From Clostridiales bacterium (lineage in GTDB: Bacteria; Bacillota; Clostridia; Oscillospirales; Acutalibacteraceae): a stretch of 33,503 nt of DNA. The translations under genes were made by a program, and so were the position numbers. Shown in pieces: positions 24,451-33,409 of this stretch; the first letter of the stretch is position 1; every line of letters starts with the position of its first letter. The stretch is from NCBI GenBank assembly GCA_012511485.1, contig JAAZFZ010000111.1, positions 1 to 33,503 of the forward strand, read 5' to 3'. Under the pieces are notes generated by a model. That model saw nothing but the letters and a program-made list of their open reading frames with translations. It was not told the DNA's origin and made no database searches.

Positions 24451-25014
24451 ATGGAAGATAATAAACCAAACGAAAATACTAAGACAAAAAGCAAAATGAT
24501 TTTGCAGAATTTTTATGATATTGCCGAAATAATGACTTCGGCGGTTATTGCCATTATGATAATGTTCACCTTTATATTCAGGTTTGTGGGCGTTATTGGC
24601 AGTTCGATGGACACCACTCTCGCCGAGGGTGACTGGCTATGCGTGAGCGCATATATTGCCGAGCCGGAATACGGAGATATTGTTATAATAACCCATTCAA
24701 ACTTTTTCACCGAGCCGATTGTCAAGAGAGTAATCGCAGTCGGCGGACAGAGTGTGGACATCAAAAACGGCAGCGTCTATGTTGACGGAAAGAAGCTCTC
24801 CGAAAAATATACCCGCGGCATGACAATGCCTATTGACTATTCAATTACATTCCCTCTTGAGGTGCCGGAGGGTAAATACTTCGTTTTGGGTGACAACAGG
24901 GAGAATTCGACCGATAGCCGCTCCTCGCTCTGCGGTTTCATAGACGAGGACGATATTCTCGGCAGAGTTCTTTTCAGGCTCCTGCCTTTCGGCAATTTTA
25001 ATGTTAATATTTGA
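24451..25014 (+). CDS. lepB: Type I signal peptidase (canonical Ser-Lys)
   Basis: A 187-residue membrane protease that removes signal peptides on the outer face of the membrane. TM1 is at about 24-48. The Ser box IGSSMDTTL holds S52, and the Lys box PIVKRVIAVGG holds K92. The GDNRENSTDSRSSLCG box is present. The ATG at 24451 is chosen because GGGGAG precedes it by 7 nt; an ATG at 24436 overlaps that site. It is a tandem paralogue of the preceding gene and likely carries the main activity. It ends 18 nt before rbgA. Confidence 0.93.
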   Translation: MEDNKPNENTKTKSKMILQNFYDIAEIMTSAVIAIMIMFTFIFRFVGVIGSSMDTTLAEGDWLCVSAYIAEPEYGDIVIITHSNFFTEPIVKRVIAVGGQSVDIKNGSVYVDGKKLSEKYTRGMTMPIDYSITFPLEVPEGKYFVLGDNRENSTDSRSSLCGFIDEDDILGRVLFRLLPFGNFNVNI

Positions 25015-25032
25015 TTATTCTGGAGGTCCGCC

Positions 25033-25896
25033 ATGTTTGAGCAGACAGTGCAGTGGTTCCCGGGCCATATGGCAAAAACCCGCAGGCTTATAAAGGAAAG
25101 CCTGCAGCTTGTGGACGCTGTGACTGAAATCCTAGATGCAAGAATCCCTAAAAGCAGCCAAAACCCAGAAATAGCCGAGCTCATCGGCTCAAAGCCCAGA
25201 ATTATACTTCTCAACAAATGTGACCTTGCGGACGAAACCGCCACAAGGCTTTGGATAAAGCATTTTGAAAACATCGGCGCCCATGCTTTGGCAGTCGACT
25301 GCAAAACAGGCAAGGGGCTCAATGCTTATGACCCGCTTGTGCGCAGTGTTCTGAGTGCGAAAATCAAGTCCAACGCTCAAAAGGGAATGGCAGGCAGAGC
25401 ATTGAGGGTAATGGTTGTGGGCATACCCAACACGGGTAAATCCTCCTTCATTAACAGAATGGCGGGCAGGAACCGTGCAAAGGTTGCCGACAAGCCAGGT
25501 GTAACAAGGCAAAATCAGTGGTTCGTTATAGGCGGAGGAATTGAGCTGCTGGACACTCCGGGAGTTCTCTGGCCGAAATTTGAGGACCCCGTTGTGGGCG
25601 ACAGGCTGGCGTTTATAGGCTCGGTCAAGGATACTATACTTGACAGTCAAGCAATGGCAGTAAGGCTTTTGGAGGTGCTCAAGACCTCCTATGCCGACAG
25701 ACTCAGGGAAAGATATAAAATAAACGATTTTTCGGGCAGAGAGCCCTTTGAAATACTCGAAATGATAGGCAAAAAAAGGGGTATGCTCATAAGCGGCGGC
25801 GAGGTTGACATCGAGCGGGCTAGTGTTATGCTGCTAGATGAATATCGTGAGGGAAGGTTAGGCTCAATCACACTTGAGATGCCGGAGGATAGTTAA
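25033..25896 (+). CDS. rbgA: Ribosome biogenesis GTPase RbgA/YlqF
   Basis: A 287-residue circularly permuted GTPase needed for late 50S subunit assembly. The N-terminal VQWFPGHMAK is diagnostic. Motif order is G4 NKCDLAD (61-67), then G1 GIPNTGKS (130-137), then G3 DTPG (174-177), confirming the permutation. The C-terminal region 200-287 is the RNA-binding-like helical domain. An SD-like TGGAGG precedes the ATG. It lies between the signal peptidase and rnhB genes. Confidence 0.95.
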   Translation: MFEQTVQWFPGHMAKTRRLIKESLQLVDAVTEILDARIPKSSQNPEIAELIGSKPRIILLNKCDLADETATRLWIKHFENIGAHALAVDCKTGKGLNAYDPLVRSVLSAKIKSNAQKGMAGRALRVMVVGIPNTGKSSFINRMAGRNRAKVADKPGVTRQNQWFVIGGGIELLDTPGVLWPKFEDPVVGDRLAFIGSVKDTILDSQAMAVRLLEVLKTSYADRLRERYKINDFSGREPFEILEMIGKKRGMLISGGEVDIERASVMLLDEYREGRLGSITLEMPEDS

Positions 25897-25974
25897 TTAA
25901 AAAAAGCGGAGATAAGAATTTGCTTTTCTTTTTATTATCTTTCAAAAGCCTCTCGTTGGGGAAGGAAATCGGTT

Positions 25975-26571
25975 ATGGATTGGTTTTTATATGAAAAAGA
26001 GGCGAAAAAGCAGGGCTATTGCTCGGTTTGCGGGATTGATGAGGCGGGCAGAGGCCCTCTTGCCGGACCAGTATTTGCCGCTGCGGTTATTCTGCCCGAT
26101 GGCTGCGTTATTGACGGGCTCAATGATTCAAAAAAGCTGTCCCCTAAAAAAAGGGATGAGCTGTTTGAAATTATCAGAGAAAGGGCAGTTGCCTTCAGCG
26201 TTGATGCCGCAACGGAAAAGGAAATTGATGAAATCAATATTCTGCAAGCTACATTCCTTGCCATGAAGCGTGCGCAGGAGGGGCTGAAGATTAAAGCGGA
26301 TTATGCTCTGATAGACGGAAACCGTATGCCTCCTTTGTCCATACCTGCTATGTCGATTGTTAAGGGTGATTCACGCTCCTCTTCCATTGCCGCCGCCTCA
26401 ATTCTTGCGAAGGTGAGCAGAGATAGATATATGACTCAGCTTGATAAGCTTTATCCGCAGTATAAATTTGCACAGCATAAGGGCTACCCGACCGAGCTTC
26501 ACTACGAAATGATTGCAAAATACGGCATATCCCCTGTACATAGGCTCAGCTTTCTTAAAAAAGTAATCTAA
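25975..26571 (+). CDS. rnhB: Ribonuclease HII
   Basis: A 198-residue nuclease that cuts RNA in RNA-DNA hybrids and at misincorporated ribonucleotides. The active-site block GIDEAGRGPLAGPV gives the first Asp and Glu, YALIDGN a further Asp, and VKGDSRSSSIAAASILAKVSRD completes the DEDD set. The length is normal. GGAAGGA precedes the ATG. The 78-bp gap from rbgA contains an AAAAGC/GCTTTT stem with a T-rich tail (25899-25937) that may act as a weak terminator. Confidence 0.95.
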   Translation: MDWFLYEKEAKKQGYCSVCGIDEAGRGPLAGPVFAAAVILPDGCVIDGLNDSKKLSPKKRDELFEIIRERAVAFSVDAATEKEIDEINILQATFLAMKRAQEGLKIKADYALIDGNRMPPLSIPAMSIVKGDSRSSSIAAASILAKVSRDRYMTQLDKLYPQYKFAQHKGYPTELHYEMIAKYGISPVHRLSFLKKVI

Positions 26572-26583
26572 CGGAGAAAATCT

Positions 26584-26952
26584 ATGGAAAACACTAGATT
26601 TACAGGCTTATGGGGTGAGATTTTTGCCGCCAGATATCTGAGGGATCTGGGGCTGACAATTCTTTGTGCAAATTACCGCACAAGAAACGGCGAAATTGAT
26701 CTTATCGCCCAAGATGATGAATATATTATTTTTATTGAGGTGAAAACAAGGGGTGAAGGCGCTATTGCGCAGCCGAAGGAGTCTGTTGATTATTCAAAAC
26801 AGAAGAAGCTTTCGGTAACAGCGTTGGAGTTTTTGGGAAACAACCCTTATCAGATGAGCTGCCGCTTTGATGTTATTGAGGTTTTTCTTGATGAAAACTA
26901 CGGGTTGATAAAAATAAACCACATTAAAGACGCTTTTGAAGCGGCTATTTAA
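26584..26952 (+). CDS. YraN family (UPF0102) endonuclease-like protein
   Basis: A 122-residue protein of the restriction-endonuclease fold. NGEIDLIAQDDEYIIFIEVKTR is the characteristic E-I-D-L...E-V-K-x-R active-site pattern, and the N-terminal GEIFAARYLRDLGL is typical. Its cellular role is not established. GGAG lies upstream of the ATG. It follows rnhB by 12 nt, the standard neighbourhood of YraN. Confidence 0.9.
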   Translation: MENTRFTGLWGEIFAARYLRDLGLTILCANYRTRNGEIDLIAQDDEYIIFIEVKTRGEGAIAQPKESVDYSKQKKLSVTALEFLGNNPYQMSCRFDVIEVFLDENYGLIKINHIKDAFEAAI

Positions 26953-26966
26953 GGGCGGTGGCAACA

Positions 26967-27335
26967 ATGAGGTTTTTTGACCTTCACTGCGACACTATTT
27001 CAGAGTGCTGCGGCAAGAAAAAAGAGCTTTATGACAATGAAATGAGCATATCAATCTGTAAAGGTAAATGCCTTGACAAGTGGTGCGAATTGTTCGCAAT
27101 TTGGATTCCCGATGACCTCAGAGGGCAAGCTGCAATTGACTATTTTGATGAGAACTACAAATACTTTTGCACCCAGATAGAGAAAAACTCCTTATATATC
27201 AAGCAATGCAGGACTTCTAATGAGCTGAAGGATACTATGGAGAGCAAAAAAATGCTGCCATTCTTACAGTTGAAGGAGGCTCGGCTGCGGCCGGCAGCTT
27301 GGCCCGTCTGGACTATCTGGAGAGTCTTGGTGTAA
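26967..27335 (+). pseudogene. M19 membrane dipeptidase, N-terminal fragment (frameshifted)
   Basis: The ATG at 26967 begins MRFFDLHCDTISECCGKK; the H-x-D pair is the first zinc ligand set of M19 (renal dipeptidase-like) peptidases. Homology-like sequence runs to about codon 92, then reaches the A7 tract at 27246-27252. Beyond it this frame gives unrelated sequence and stops at 27335. Restoring one A gives S-K-K-N-A-A-I-L-T-V-E-G-G, the normal family sequence, joining the downstream fragment. Together the two would encode about 310 residues. The break may be a real mutation, slippage or a sequencing error. The gene follows yraN by 14 nt. Confidence 0.8.
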
Positions 27336-27898
27336 AGGCTATTACCCTTACATGGAATGGCTCAAACGAAATCGGTCATGGCTCTCGTTCCGGCTGTGAT
27401 GACGGGCTGACACCCTTCGGCAAGTCCTTTGTCAGGCGAATGGAAGAAAAAAAAATGGTTGTTGATGTGTCGCATCTCAATTTAAAAGGCTTTTTTGATG
27501 TTGCAAGAACCATTGACGCTCCGTTTATTGCAAGCCACTCAAACTGCGACGCTGTGCGCTCATATCCCAGGAACTTAAACGATGAGCAGTTGAAGCTTCT
27601 CATTGAGAGAAACGGTCTTTGTGGAATAAATTTCTGTGATTACTTTTTGAGTGAGGATAAAAATAACGGGCTTGAAGCCGTTTGCAGGCATATTTCTCAT
27701 ATTCTCGCTCTCGGTGGAGAGAAAATTCTGAGTCTTGGCAGTGATTTTGACGGTTGTAATATTAACCCCGAAATAGATTCGATTGACAAAATGCCTGCCA
27801 TGTACGATTATCTCATTTTTAAGGGCTTTGGCAAAAAAACGGTTGATGCTCTATTCTTTGATAACGCCTATAGGTTCTTCTCTGAGCAGATTGACTAA
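27299..27898 (+). pseudogene. M19 membrane dipeptidase, C-terminal fragment (frameshifted)
   Basis: Family sequence in this frame actually begins at about 27251, just after the poly-A tract, with ILTVEGGSAAAGSLARLDYL; the TTG at 27299 is an internal codon and has no binding site. Later blocks are LTWNGSNEIGHG, VDVSHLNLKGFFD, FIASHSNCDAV (His ligand) and LSLGSDFDGC (terminal Asp region). These are the binuclear zinc site residues of M19 dipeptidases, which cleave dipeptides. A terminator follows the stop. Confidence 0.82.
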
Positions 27899-27915
27899 AT
27901 CTGAATAAAAAAACG

Positions 27916-27964
27916 GCTGTATCGGCTTATCTCCGTTTTGGAGAACTGATACAGCTTTTATTGT
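27916..27964 (+). terminator. Terminator after the M19 gene
   Basis: GCTGTATC pairs with GATACAGC, with an inner TCTCC/GGAGA stem, followed by TTTTATTGTT. It is related in sequence to the terminator at 33288. The rest of the 303-bp gap up to purL (27965-28137) shows no gene and no riboswitch I recognise. Confidence 0.8.
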
Positions 27965-28137
27965 TCAGCGGAACGGTCAAAACCTGACAATTCTGGAATG
28001 GTGCGAGCGTTAGCTGCAATCAAGCAGGGATATCACTCTGCACCCCTTTTTCAAAAATATTGTGGAATTATTATAAATTGTTGAACAAAACGCAACAAAT
28101 TTCTTGCCAATATACAATTACAAAAACGGCAATAGTG

Positions 28138-28166
28138 CTTTCAAGTTAAAAAATATATGTTATAAT
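28138..28166 (+). promoter_or_regulatory. Promoter of purL
   Basis: A perfect -10 TATAAT (28161-28166) preceded by the extended TG element (TGTTATAAT), with only a weak -35 (CTTTCA, 28138-28143). Transcription would start near 28173. Confidence 0.65.
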
Positions 28167-28201
28167 AAATAATGCAAAATTAAACGGAGGTATTTGTCTT
28201 A

Positions 28202-31200
28202 ATGGCTAATGTAATGAGGGTTTTTGTCGAAAAGAAACCGGGATTTGATGTTGAGGCCGGCCATATTCTTTCAGACCTGCGTGACACTCTTGGACTTAGC
28301 GAATTAACCTCACTGCGGCTTTTTAACAGATATGACATCGAAGGGCTCACAGGGGAAGAATTTGAGCTTGCCGCAAAGAATGTCCTTTCCGAAATAAATG
28401 TTGATAATCTTTATCCTGAATTGGAGCTTGAAGGCAAATGGCACATTTTCGCCTGCGAGTACCTGCCCGGTCAGTATGACCAGCGTGCTGATTCCGCTGC
28501 ACAGTGCATTGCGTTGCTCACGGGCGGTGAAAGGCCAGTGGTGCAGACGGCAAGGATATTCGCCCTTGAAGGTAATATTTCCGACGATACCTTTGATAGA
28601 ATCAAAAGCTACCTAATTAACCCGGTTGAATCACGTATAGCTTCAATGGATAAGCCCCAAAGCCTTGATATAAGGGCTGAAAAACCCGCAGATATTAAGA
28701 TAATTGACAGATTTATTAATATGAATCCTGATGAGATTGCACAGCTTCATAAGAACATGAGCCTTGCGATGAGCGTTGCTGATTTGGAGTTCTGCCAGAA
28801 CTATTTTGCACAGGAGGAGGGCAGGAATCCTACCTTTACGGAAATAAGAGTCATTGATACATACTGGTCAGACCATTGCAGGCACACAACATTTTTAACC
28901 CAGCTTGAAGGCTTTGAGGTTGAAGGCGGAAGGTTGTCAAAGCCCATTGAGGATGCCTGGAATGAATATAATACTACCCGAGCAAGAGTTTACGGCGAGC
29001 TTCAGAAAAAAATCACTCTTATGGATATTGCGACAATTGGCACAAAGCTAATCAAAAAGCGCGGGCTTGCAAGTGATATTGATGAAAGTGACGAAATAAA
29101 TGCCTGCTCAATAAATGCCGAAATAGACGTTTGCGGCGAAAAGGAGCCGTGGCTCATACAGTTTAAAAATGAAACGCACAACCATCCGACTGAAATTGAA
29201 CCCTTCGGCGGTGCTGCAACCTGTTTGGGCGGCGCAATAAGGGATCCCCTTTCAGGCAGGGCATATGTATATCAGGCAATGCGTGTTACCGGCAGCGGGA
29301 ACCCTCTGACGCCGTTTGAAAAAACGCTTGAGGGCAAGCTCCCGCAAAAAAAGATAACACTTGGTGCGGCACAGGGCTATTCATCCTACGGCAACCAGAT
29401 AGGGCTTGCGACCGGCCAGGTTTCGGAGCTTTATGATGAGGGCTATGTTGCAAAAAGAATGGAAATCGGAGCAGTTATCGGTGCTTCACCGAAAAAGAAT
29501 GTCCGCAGGGAAACACCGAGGGCGGGCGACATGGTGGTTTTGCTCGGCGGCAGAACGGGGCGTGACGGCTGTGGCGGCGCAACCGGCTCCTCAAAGGCGC
29601 ATGACACATCCTCTATTGAAACCTGCGGTGCAGAGGTTCAGAAGGGTAACCCGCCAACCGAAAGAAAGCTGCAAAGGCTTTTCAGGAACAGCGAAGCCGC
29701 ACATATGATTAAGCGCTGCAACGATTTTGGTGCGGGCGGAGTCTGCGTTGCTATTGGCGAGCTTGCGGAAGGATTAAAAATAGAACTCGATTCCGTGCCC
29801 AAAAAATATGAAGGGCTCGACGGCACCGAGCTTGCTATATCCGAATCTCAGGAGCGCATGGCTGTTGTGCTTGACCCCTGGGATGTCAAAAGGTTTTTTG
29901 AGCTTTCGCATGAAGAAAATCTTGAAGCAACCGTCGTGGCAATGGTCACTAACGAGCCTAGGCTTGTTATGAACTGGCGCGGCAAAACAATCGTCAATAT
30001 TTCAAGGGAGTTTCTGAATACAAACGGTGTTACTCAAAAGGCAAATGTCAGAATACGAAGCGTTAATGCAAATAAAAACTACCGTGCAGAGGTTCCGAAG
30101 GAGCTAGAGAACCTTGAAGATATAGATGCCCTGAGGGCAAATCTCAAAAGAATTGAGGTCTGCTCACAGAAGGGGCTTTCGGAGCGTTTTGACTCAAGCA
30201 TCGGAGCGTCAACGGTTCTTATGCCTTTTGCGGGAAAGTATCAGCTCACTCCGGAGGATGCCATGGTTGCCAAGGTACCTGTTCCCGGCGGAAAAACCGA
30301 TAGTGCAACCGCTATGAGCTATGGGTTTATCCCCGGTCTGAGCCGCTGGAGTCCTTTTCACGGTGCGGTCTATGCCGTCACACAGGCACTCGCTAAGCTT
30401 GCGGCAGTCGGTGCTGACCCGTTTAGGAGCCGGCTGACTATGCAGGAGTATTTTGAAAGGCTTAACGATGTTCCGGAGCGCTGGGGCAAGCCTGTCGCCG
30501 CCCTTCTCGGAGCATTGACTGCTCAACTCAATTATAATGTCCCCGCTATCGGCGGGAAGGACAGCATGTCAGGCTCCTTTAATGAACTGGATGTGCCGCC
30601 GACTCTTGTCTGCTTTGCCGTTTCAATGACAAAAGCATCGTTGACAGGCTCGGCTGCCTTTAAAGGTAACAGGTCAAGGGTTGTTATGCTCCCCCTGCCT
30701 GTTGACAGCGAAACCTCTCTCCCCGACTGGGAGAAGGTGATTCATCTCTACACTAAGGTTTCCTCCATGGTTCGAAGCTCTCAGATAACCGCAGCCTCCG
30801 TTATACATGAGGGAGGAGCTGCGGCGGCAGTGTGCCGAATGGCTTTCGGTGAGGGAAAGGGCTTCAAGTTCAGAAAAGGGCTCATAAAAGAAACGCTCTT
30901 TGCTCCTTTTTGCGGCTCATTTGTTGTCGAGCTTGCTGAAAACACAAACCTTGGAGAACTTGACTATATTGAGCTTGGCACAACCTGTGATGACGGATTA
31001 TTTGAATTGAGCGGCAAAAGCATTTCCGTGTTTGATTTGATTTCCGATTGGACAGGCACTCTCGAAAGCGTGTTCCCCACAAATTCGAACAAAACCGCAA
31101 GAATGTGGACTATACCTCCTTATAAAACTAGGTCAAATTCTGCTCCCTCAATAAAAACGGCGGTTCCCCGTGTTATAATACCGGTGTTCCCGGGCACGAA

Positions 31201-31960
31201 CTGCGAATATGACAGTGCCAGGGCATTTGAGGATGCGGGTGCTAGGGCTGAGATATTCGTTTTCAAAAACCTGACTCCTAAGGATATTGATGAGAGCATT
31301 GAGGCACTTGCCAGGGCGATTGACAATTCTCAGATAATAATGCTCCCGGGCGGCTTTAGCGCAGGCGATGAGCCTGATGGCTCAGGCAAATTTATTGCCA
31401 CTACTCTAAAAAACAGCAGAGTGTGTGACGCCGTCAACAGGCTGCTCAAGCAGAGGGATGGGCTTATTCTCGGCATATGCAACGGCTTCCAGGCGCTTAT
31501 TAAAACGGGACTTGTGCCATATGGCGAGATAGTTGACCTCAAGCCCGGCGACCCCACCCTTACATTCAACACTATAGGTAGGCATGTTTCTCAGATGGTT
31601 TATACGAGAATCACAAGCATTAAATCCCCTTGGCTTGCGGGTGTGAACGAGGGTGATATTCATGCCGTTCCCGTTTCGCACGGTGAGGGCAGGTTTGTGG
31701 CGGATGATAAAACAATTGCTCTTCTTTCGCAAAACGGACAGATAGCAACCCAATATGTTGACCTTCTTAATATACCCTGCGCCGAAATGCCCTATAATCC
31801 CAACGGCTCTGTCTGCGCTGTGGAGGGAATCACCAGCCCTGACGGCAGAGTGTTCGGCAAAATGGCCCACAGCGAAAGAAAAGGGCTTGATTTATATAAA
31901 AATATTCCCTACAACAAGAATCAAAAAATATTTGAATCGGGCATTAAATACTATAAATAA
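28202..31960 (+). CDS. purL: Phosphoribosylformylglycinamidine synthase, long single-chain type
   Basis: A 1252-residue enzyme of purine synthesis that makes FGAM from FGAR, ATP and glutamine. An N-terminal PurS-like region is followed by DTYWSDHCRHTTFL (about 218), the first synthase half with FKNETHNHPTEIEPFGGA (about 324), and the second half with IGGKDSMSGSF. The C-terminal class I glutaminase domain starts near residue 988 (VIIPVFPGTNCEYD), with catalytic Cys1093 in LGICNGFQAL and His1160 in PVSHGEGRF. The length and order fit the Clostridia-type fused PurL (TIGR01857-like). GGAGG lies 11 nt before the ATG, a slightly long spacing. No other pur genes are present in the window. Confidence 0.96.
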   Translation: MANVMRVFVEKKPGFDVEAGHILSDLRDTLGLSELTSLRLFNRYDIEGLTGEEFELAAKNVLSEINVDNLYPELELEGKWHIFACEYLPGQYDQRADSAAQCIALLTGGERPVVQTARIFALEGNISDDTFDRIKSYLINPVESRIASMDKPQSLDIRAEKPADIKIIDRFINMNPDEIAQLHKNMSLAMSVADLEFCQNYFAQEEGRNPTFTEIRVIDTYWSDHCRHTTFLTQLEGFEVEGGRLSKPIEDAWNEYNTTRARVYGELQKKITLMDIATIGTKLIKKRGLASDIDESDEINACSINAEIDVCGEKEPWLIQFKNETHNHPTEIEPFGGAATCLGGAIRDPLSGRAYVYQAMRVTGSGNPLTPFEKTLEGKLPQKKITLGAAQGYSSYGNQIGLATGQVSELYDEGYVAKRMEIGAVIGASPKKNVRRETPRAGDMVVLLGGRTGRDGCGGATGSSKAHDTSSIETCGAEVQKGNPPTERKLQRLFRNSEAAHMIKRCNDFGAGGVCVAIGELAEGLKIELDSVPKKYEGLDGTELAISESQERMAVVLDPWDVKRFFELSHEENLEATVVAMVTNEPRLVMNWRGKTIVNISREFLNTNGVTQKANVRIRSVNANKNYRAEVPKELENLEDIDALRANLKRIEVCSQKGLSERFDSSIGASTVLMPFAGKYQLTPEDAMVAKVPVPGGKTDSATAMSYGFIPGLSRWSPFHGAVYAVTQALAKLAAVGADPFRSRLTMQEYFERLNDVPERWGKPVAALLGALTAQLNYNVPAIGGKDSMSGSFNELDVPPTLVCFAVSMTKASLTGSAAFKGNRSRVVMLPLPVDSETSLPDWEKVIHLYTKVSSMVRSSQITAASVIHEGGAAAAVCRMAFGEGKGFKFRKGLIKETLFAPFCGSFVVELAENTNLGELDYIELGTTCDDGLFELSGKSISVFDLISDWTGTLESVFPTNSNKTARMWTIPPYKTRSNSAPSIKTAVPRVIIPVFPGTNCEYDSARAFEDAGARAEIFVFKNLTPKDIDESIEALARAIDNSQIIMLPGGFSAGDEPDGSGKFIATTLKNSRVCDAVNRLLKQRDGLILGICNGFQALIKTGLVPYGEIVDLKPGDPTLTFNTIGRHVSQMVYTRITSIKSPWLAGVNEGDIHAVPVSHGEGRFVADDKTIALLSQNGQIATQYVDLLNIPCAEMPYNPNGSVCAVEGITSPDGRVFGKMAHSERKGLDLYKNIPYNKNQKIFESGIKYYK

Positions 31961-31963
31961 AAC

Positions 31964-32015
31964 AATTCAAAAAACGGCATAAAATAATTCAAAAAATGGC
32001 ATAAAATAAAATGGC
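31964..32015 (+). repeat. 22-bp tandem direct repeat after purL
   Basis: Two adjacent units (31964-31985 and 31986-32007) differ only at one base (AACGGCAT versus AATGGCAT), followed by a partial third copy (AAAATGGCA). The stretch is AT-rich and noncoding and could arise by slippage. Confidence 0.8.
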
Positions 32016-32054
32016 ACTAATTAATAAGTGTGGCAGAAATCAATGAGGTGCAAA

Positions 32055-33266
32055 ATGAAATACGCAATAGTTCTGTATGACGGAATGGCGGACTATCCAG
32101 TCCCGGCGCTCGGAGGCAAAACGCCCATGATGGTAGCCAGAAAACCGATTTTTGATAAGCTGGCAAAAAAAGGCGAAGTGGGGCTTGTGAGAACTGTTGC
32201 CGACGGGCTCAAGCCCGGCAGCGATGTTGCAAATCTCAGCGTGCTGGGATATGACCCCAAAAAATACTATACGGGGCGTTCCCCTCTTGAGGCTGTGAGC
32301 ATGGGTGTTGATATGGCTCAGAGTGATATAGCTCTGCGCTGCAACCTTGTGACGCTTTCAGATGAAGAGGACTATAACCAAAAAACAATGATTGATTATT
32401 CAGGCGGTGATATATCCTCCGCAGAGGCCGCAAAGCTGATTGAAGCTGTTGAGGACTTTTTCGGATGTGAAGAATTCGAATTTCACAGCGGGGTTAGCTA
32501 CCGTCACTGCCTTATCTGGCATTCGGGCACAACGGAGCTAGGTAATATGACTGCTCCGCATGATATTTCGGGAAGGGTTATCGGCGATTACCTTTCTACC
32601 TCCGAAAATGCAGGGTGTTTAATCAGAATGATGCGTGAGAGCTATGACCTGCTCAAGAACCATCCCGTAAATCAAAACAGAATTGCTCAAGGTAAGCGCC
32701 CCGCAAACTCCATCTGGCTTTGGGGTGAAGGCAAGCGACCTGCACTGCCGCTGTTTGAGGAGGAGTTCGGGCTCAAGGGCAGCATTGTTTCCGCAGTTGA
32801 CCTGCTCAAGGGTATCGGCATTTGTGCAGGCATGAATACGCCGGCCGTTGAGGGTGCGACGGGCTACATTGACACGAATTTTGAGGGGAAAGCCAGCGCA
32901 GCAGTTGAAGAATGGTGTAAAGGTCAAGACCTTGTCTATATGCATATCGAAGCGCCGGATGAGTGCGGTCACCGCAACGAGCCGGAAAATAAGGTGCGCT
33001 CAATTGAGCTTATCGATGAGAAGGTTTTGCCTATAATCCTTGATTATCTTGAATCTCAAGGCGCATACAAATTAATGATTCTGCCCGACCACCCCACACC
33101 GATTTCCACGGGAACCCATGCACGCGACCCTGTTCCGTACATGATGTATTGTAAAGGTGAAGAGCTTGACAGCGGTGTCGATTCAATTGATGAGAATAGT
33201 GCCGAAGCGACAGGCAATTTTATTGACTTCGGGCCGGATTTAATGAGGAAGTTTATAGTTTTTTAG
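32055..33266 (+). CDS. apgM: Cofactor-independent phosphoglycerate mutase, archaeal type
   Basis: A 403-residue metal-dependent enzyme of the alkaline phosphatase superfamily, interconverting 3- and 2-phosphoglycerate. The N-terminus MKYAIVLYDGMADYP carries the first metal Asp. GSDVANLSVLGYDP holds the phosphorylated serine (S56). MHIEAPDECGHRNEP and MILPDHPTPISTGTH supply the remaining metal ligands. The start at 32055 is chosen for GAGGTG just upstream and the family N-terminus. The family is distinct from bacterial GpmI; in bacteria it can also replace homoserine kinase-linked functions, so the exact substrate is not certain. It may be read from purL, 94 nt upstream. Confidence 0.9.
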   Translation: MKYAIVLYDGMADYPVPALGGKTPMMVARKPIFDKLAKKGEVGLVRTVADGLKPGSDVANLSVLGYDPKKYYTGRSPLEAVSMGVDMAQSDIALRCNLVTLSDEEDYNQKTMIDYSGGDISSAEAAKLIEAVEDFFGCEEFEFHSGVSYRHCLIWHSGTTELGNMTAPHDISGRVIGDYLSTSENAGCLIRMMRESYDLLKNHPVNQNRIAQGKRPANSIWLWGEGKRPALPLFEEEFGLKGSIVSAVDLLKGIGICAGMNTPAVEGATGYIDTNFEGKASAAVEEWCKGQDLVYMHIEAPDECGHRNEPENKVRSIELIDEKVLPIILDYLESQGAYKLMILPDHPTPISTGTHARDPVPYMMYCKGEELDSGVDSIDENSAEATGNFIDFGPDLMRKFIVF

Positions 33267-33287
33267 GATTAATCCGATATATATTAT

Positions 33288-33335
33288 GGCTGTATCAACA
33301 ACTCAGTTTGGAGCGTTGATACAGCCTTTGTTGTT
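33288..33335 (+). terminator. Terminator after the phosphoglycerate mutase gene
   Basis: A 12-bp perfect stem GGCTGTATCAAC/GTTGATACAGCC (33288-33299 with 33315-33326), an inner CTC/GAG pair, then TTTGTTGTT. It resembles the terminator at 27916. Confidence 0.85.
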
Positions 33336-33409
33336 GGAATAGTAAACCTTGTAAAAAGTAGTCAATACCGTTCCCTGTATTAATTAATTTTTAAGATTGC
33401 ATAAAAAAG

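Noticed and set aside
27965..28137. A purine riboswitch or other aptamer upstream of purL
   Set aside because: No conserved aptamer core is visible, and the mapped promoter lies downstream of this stretch, leaving a leader of only about 28 nt.
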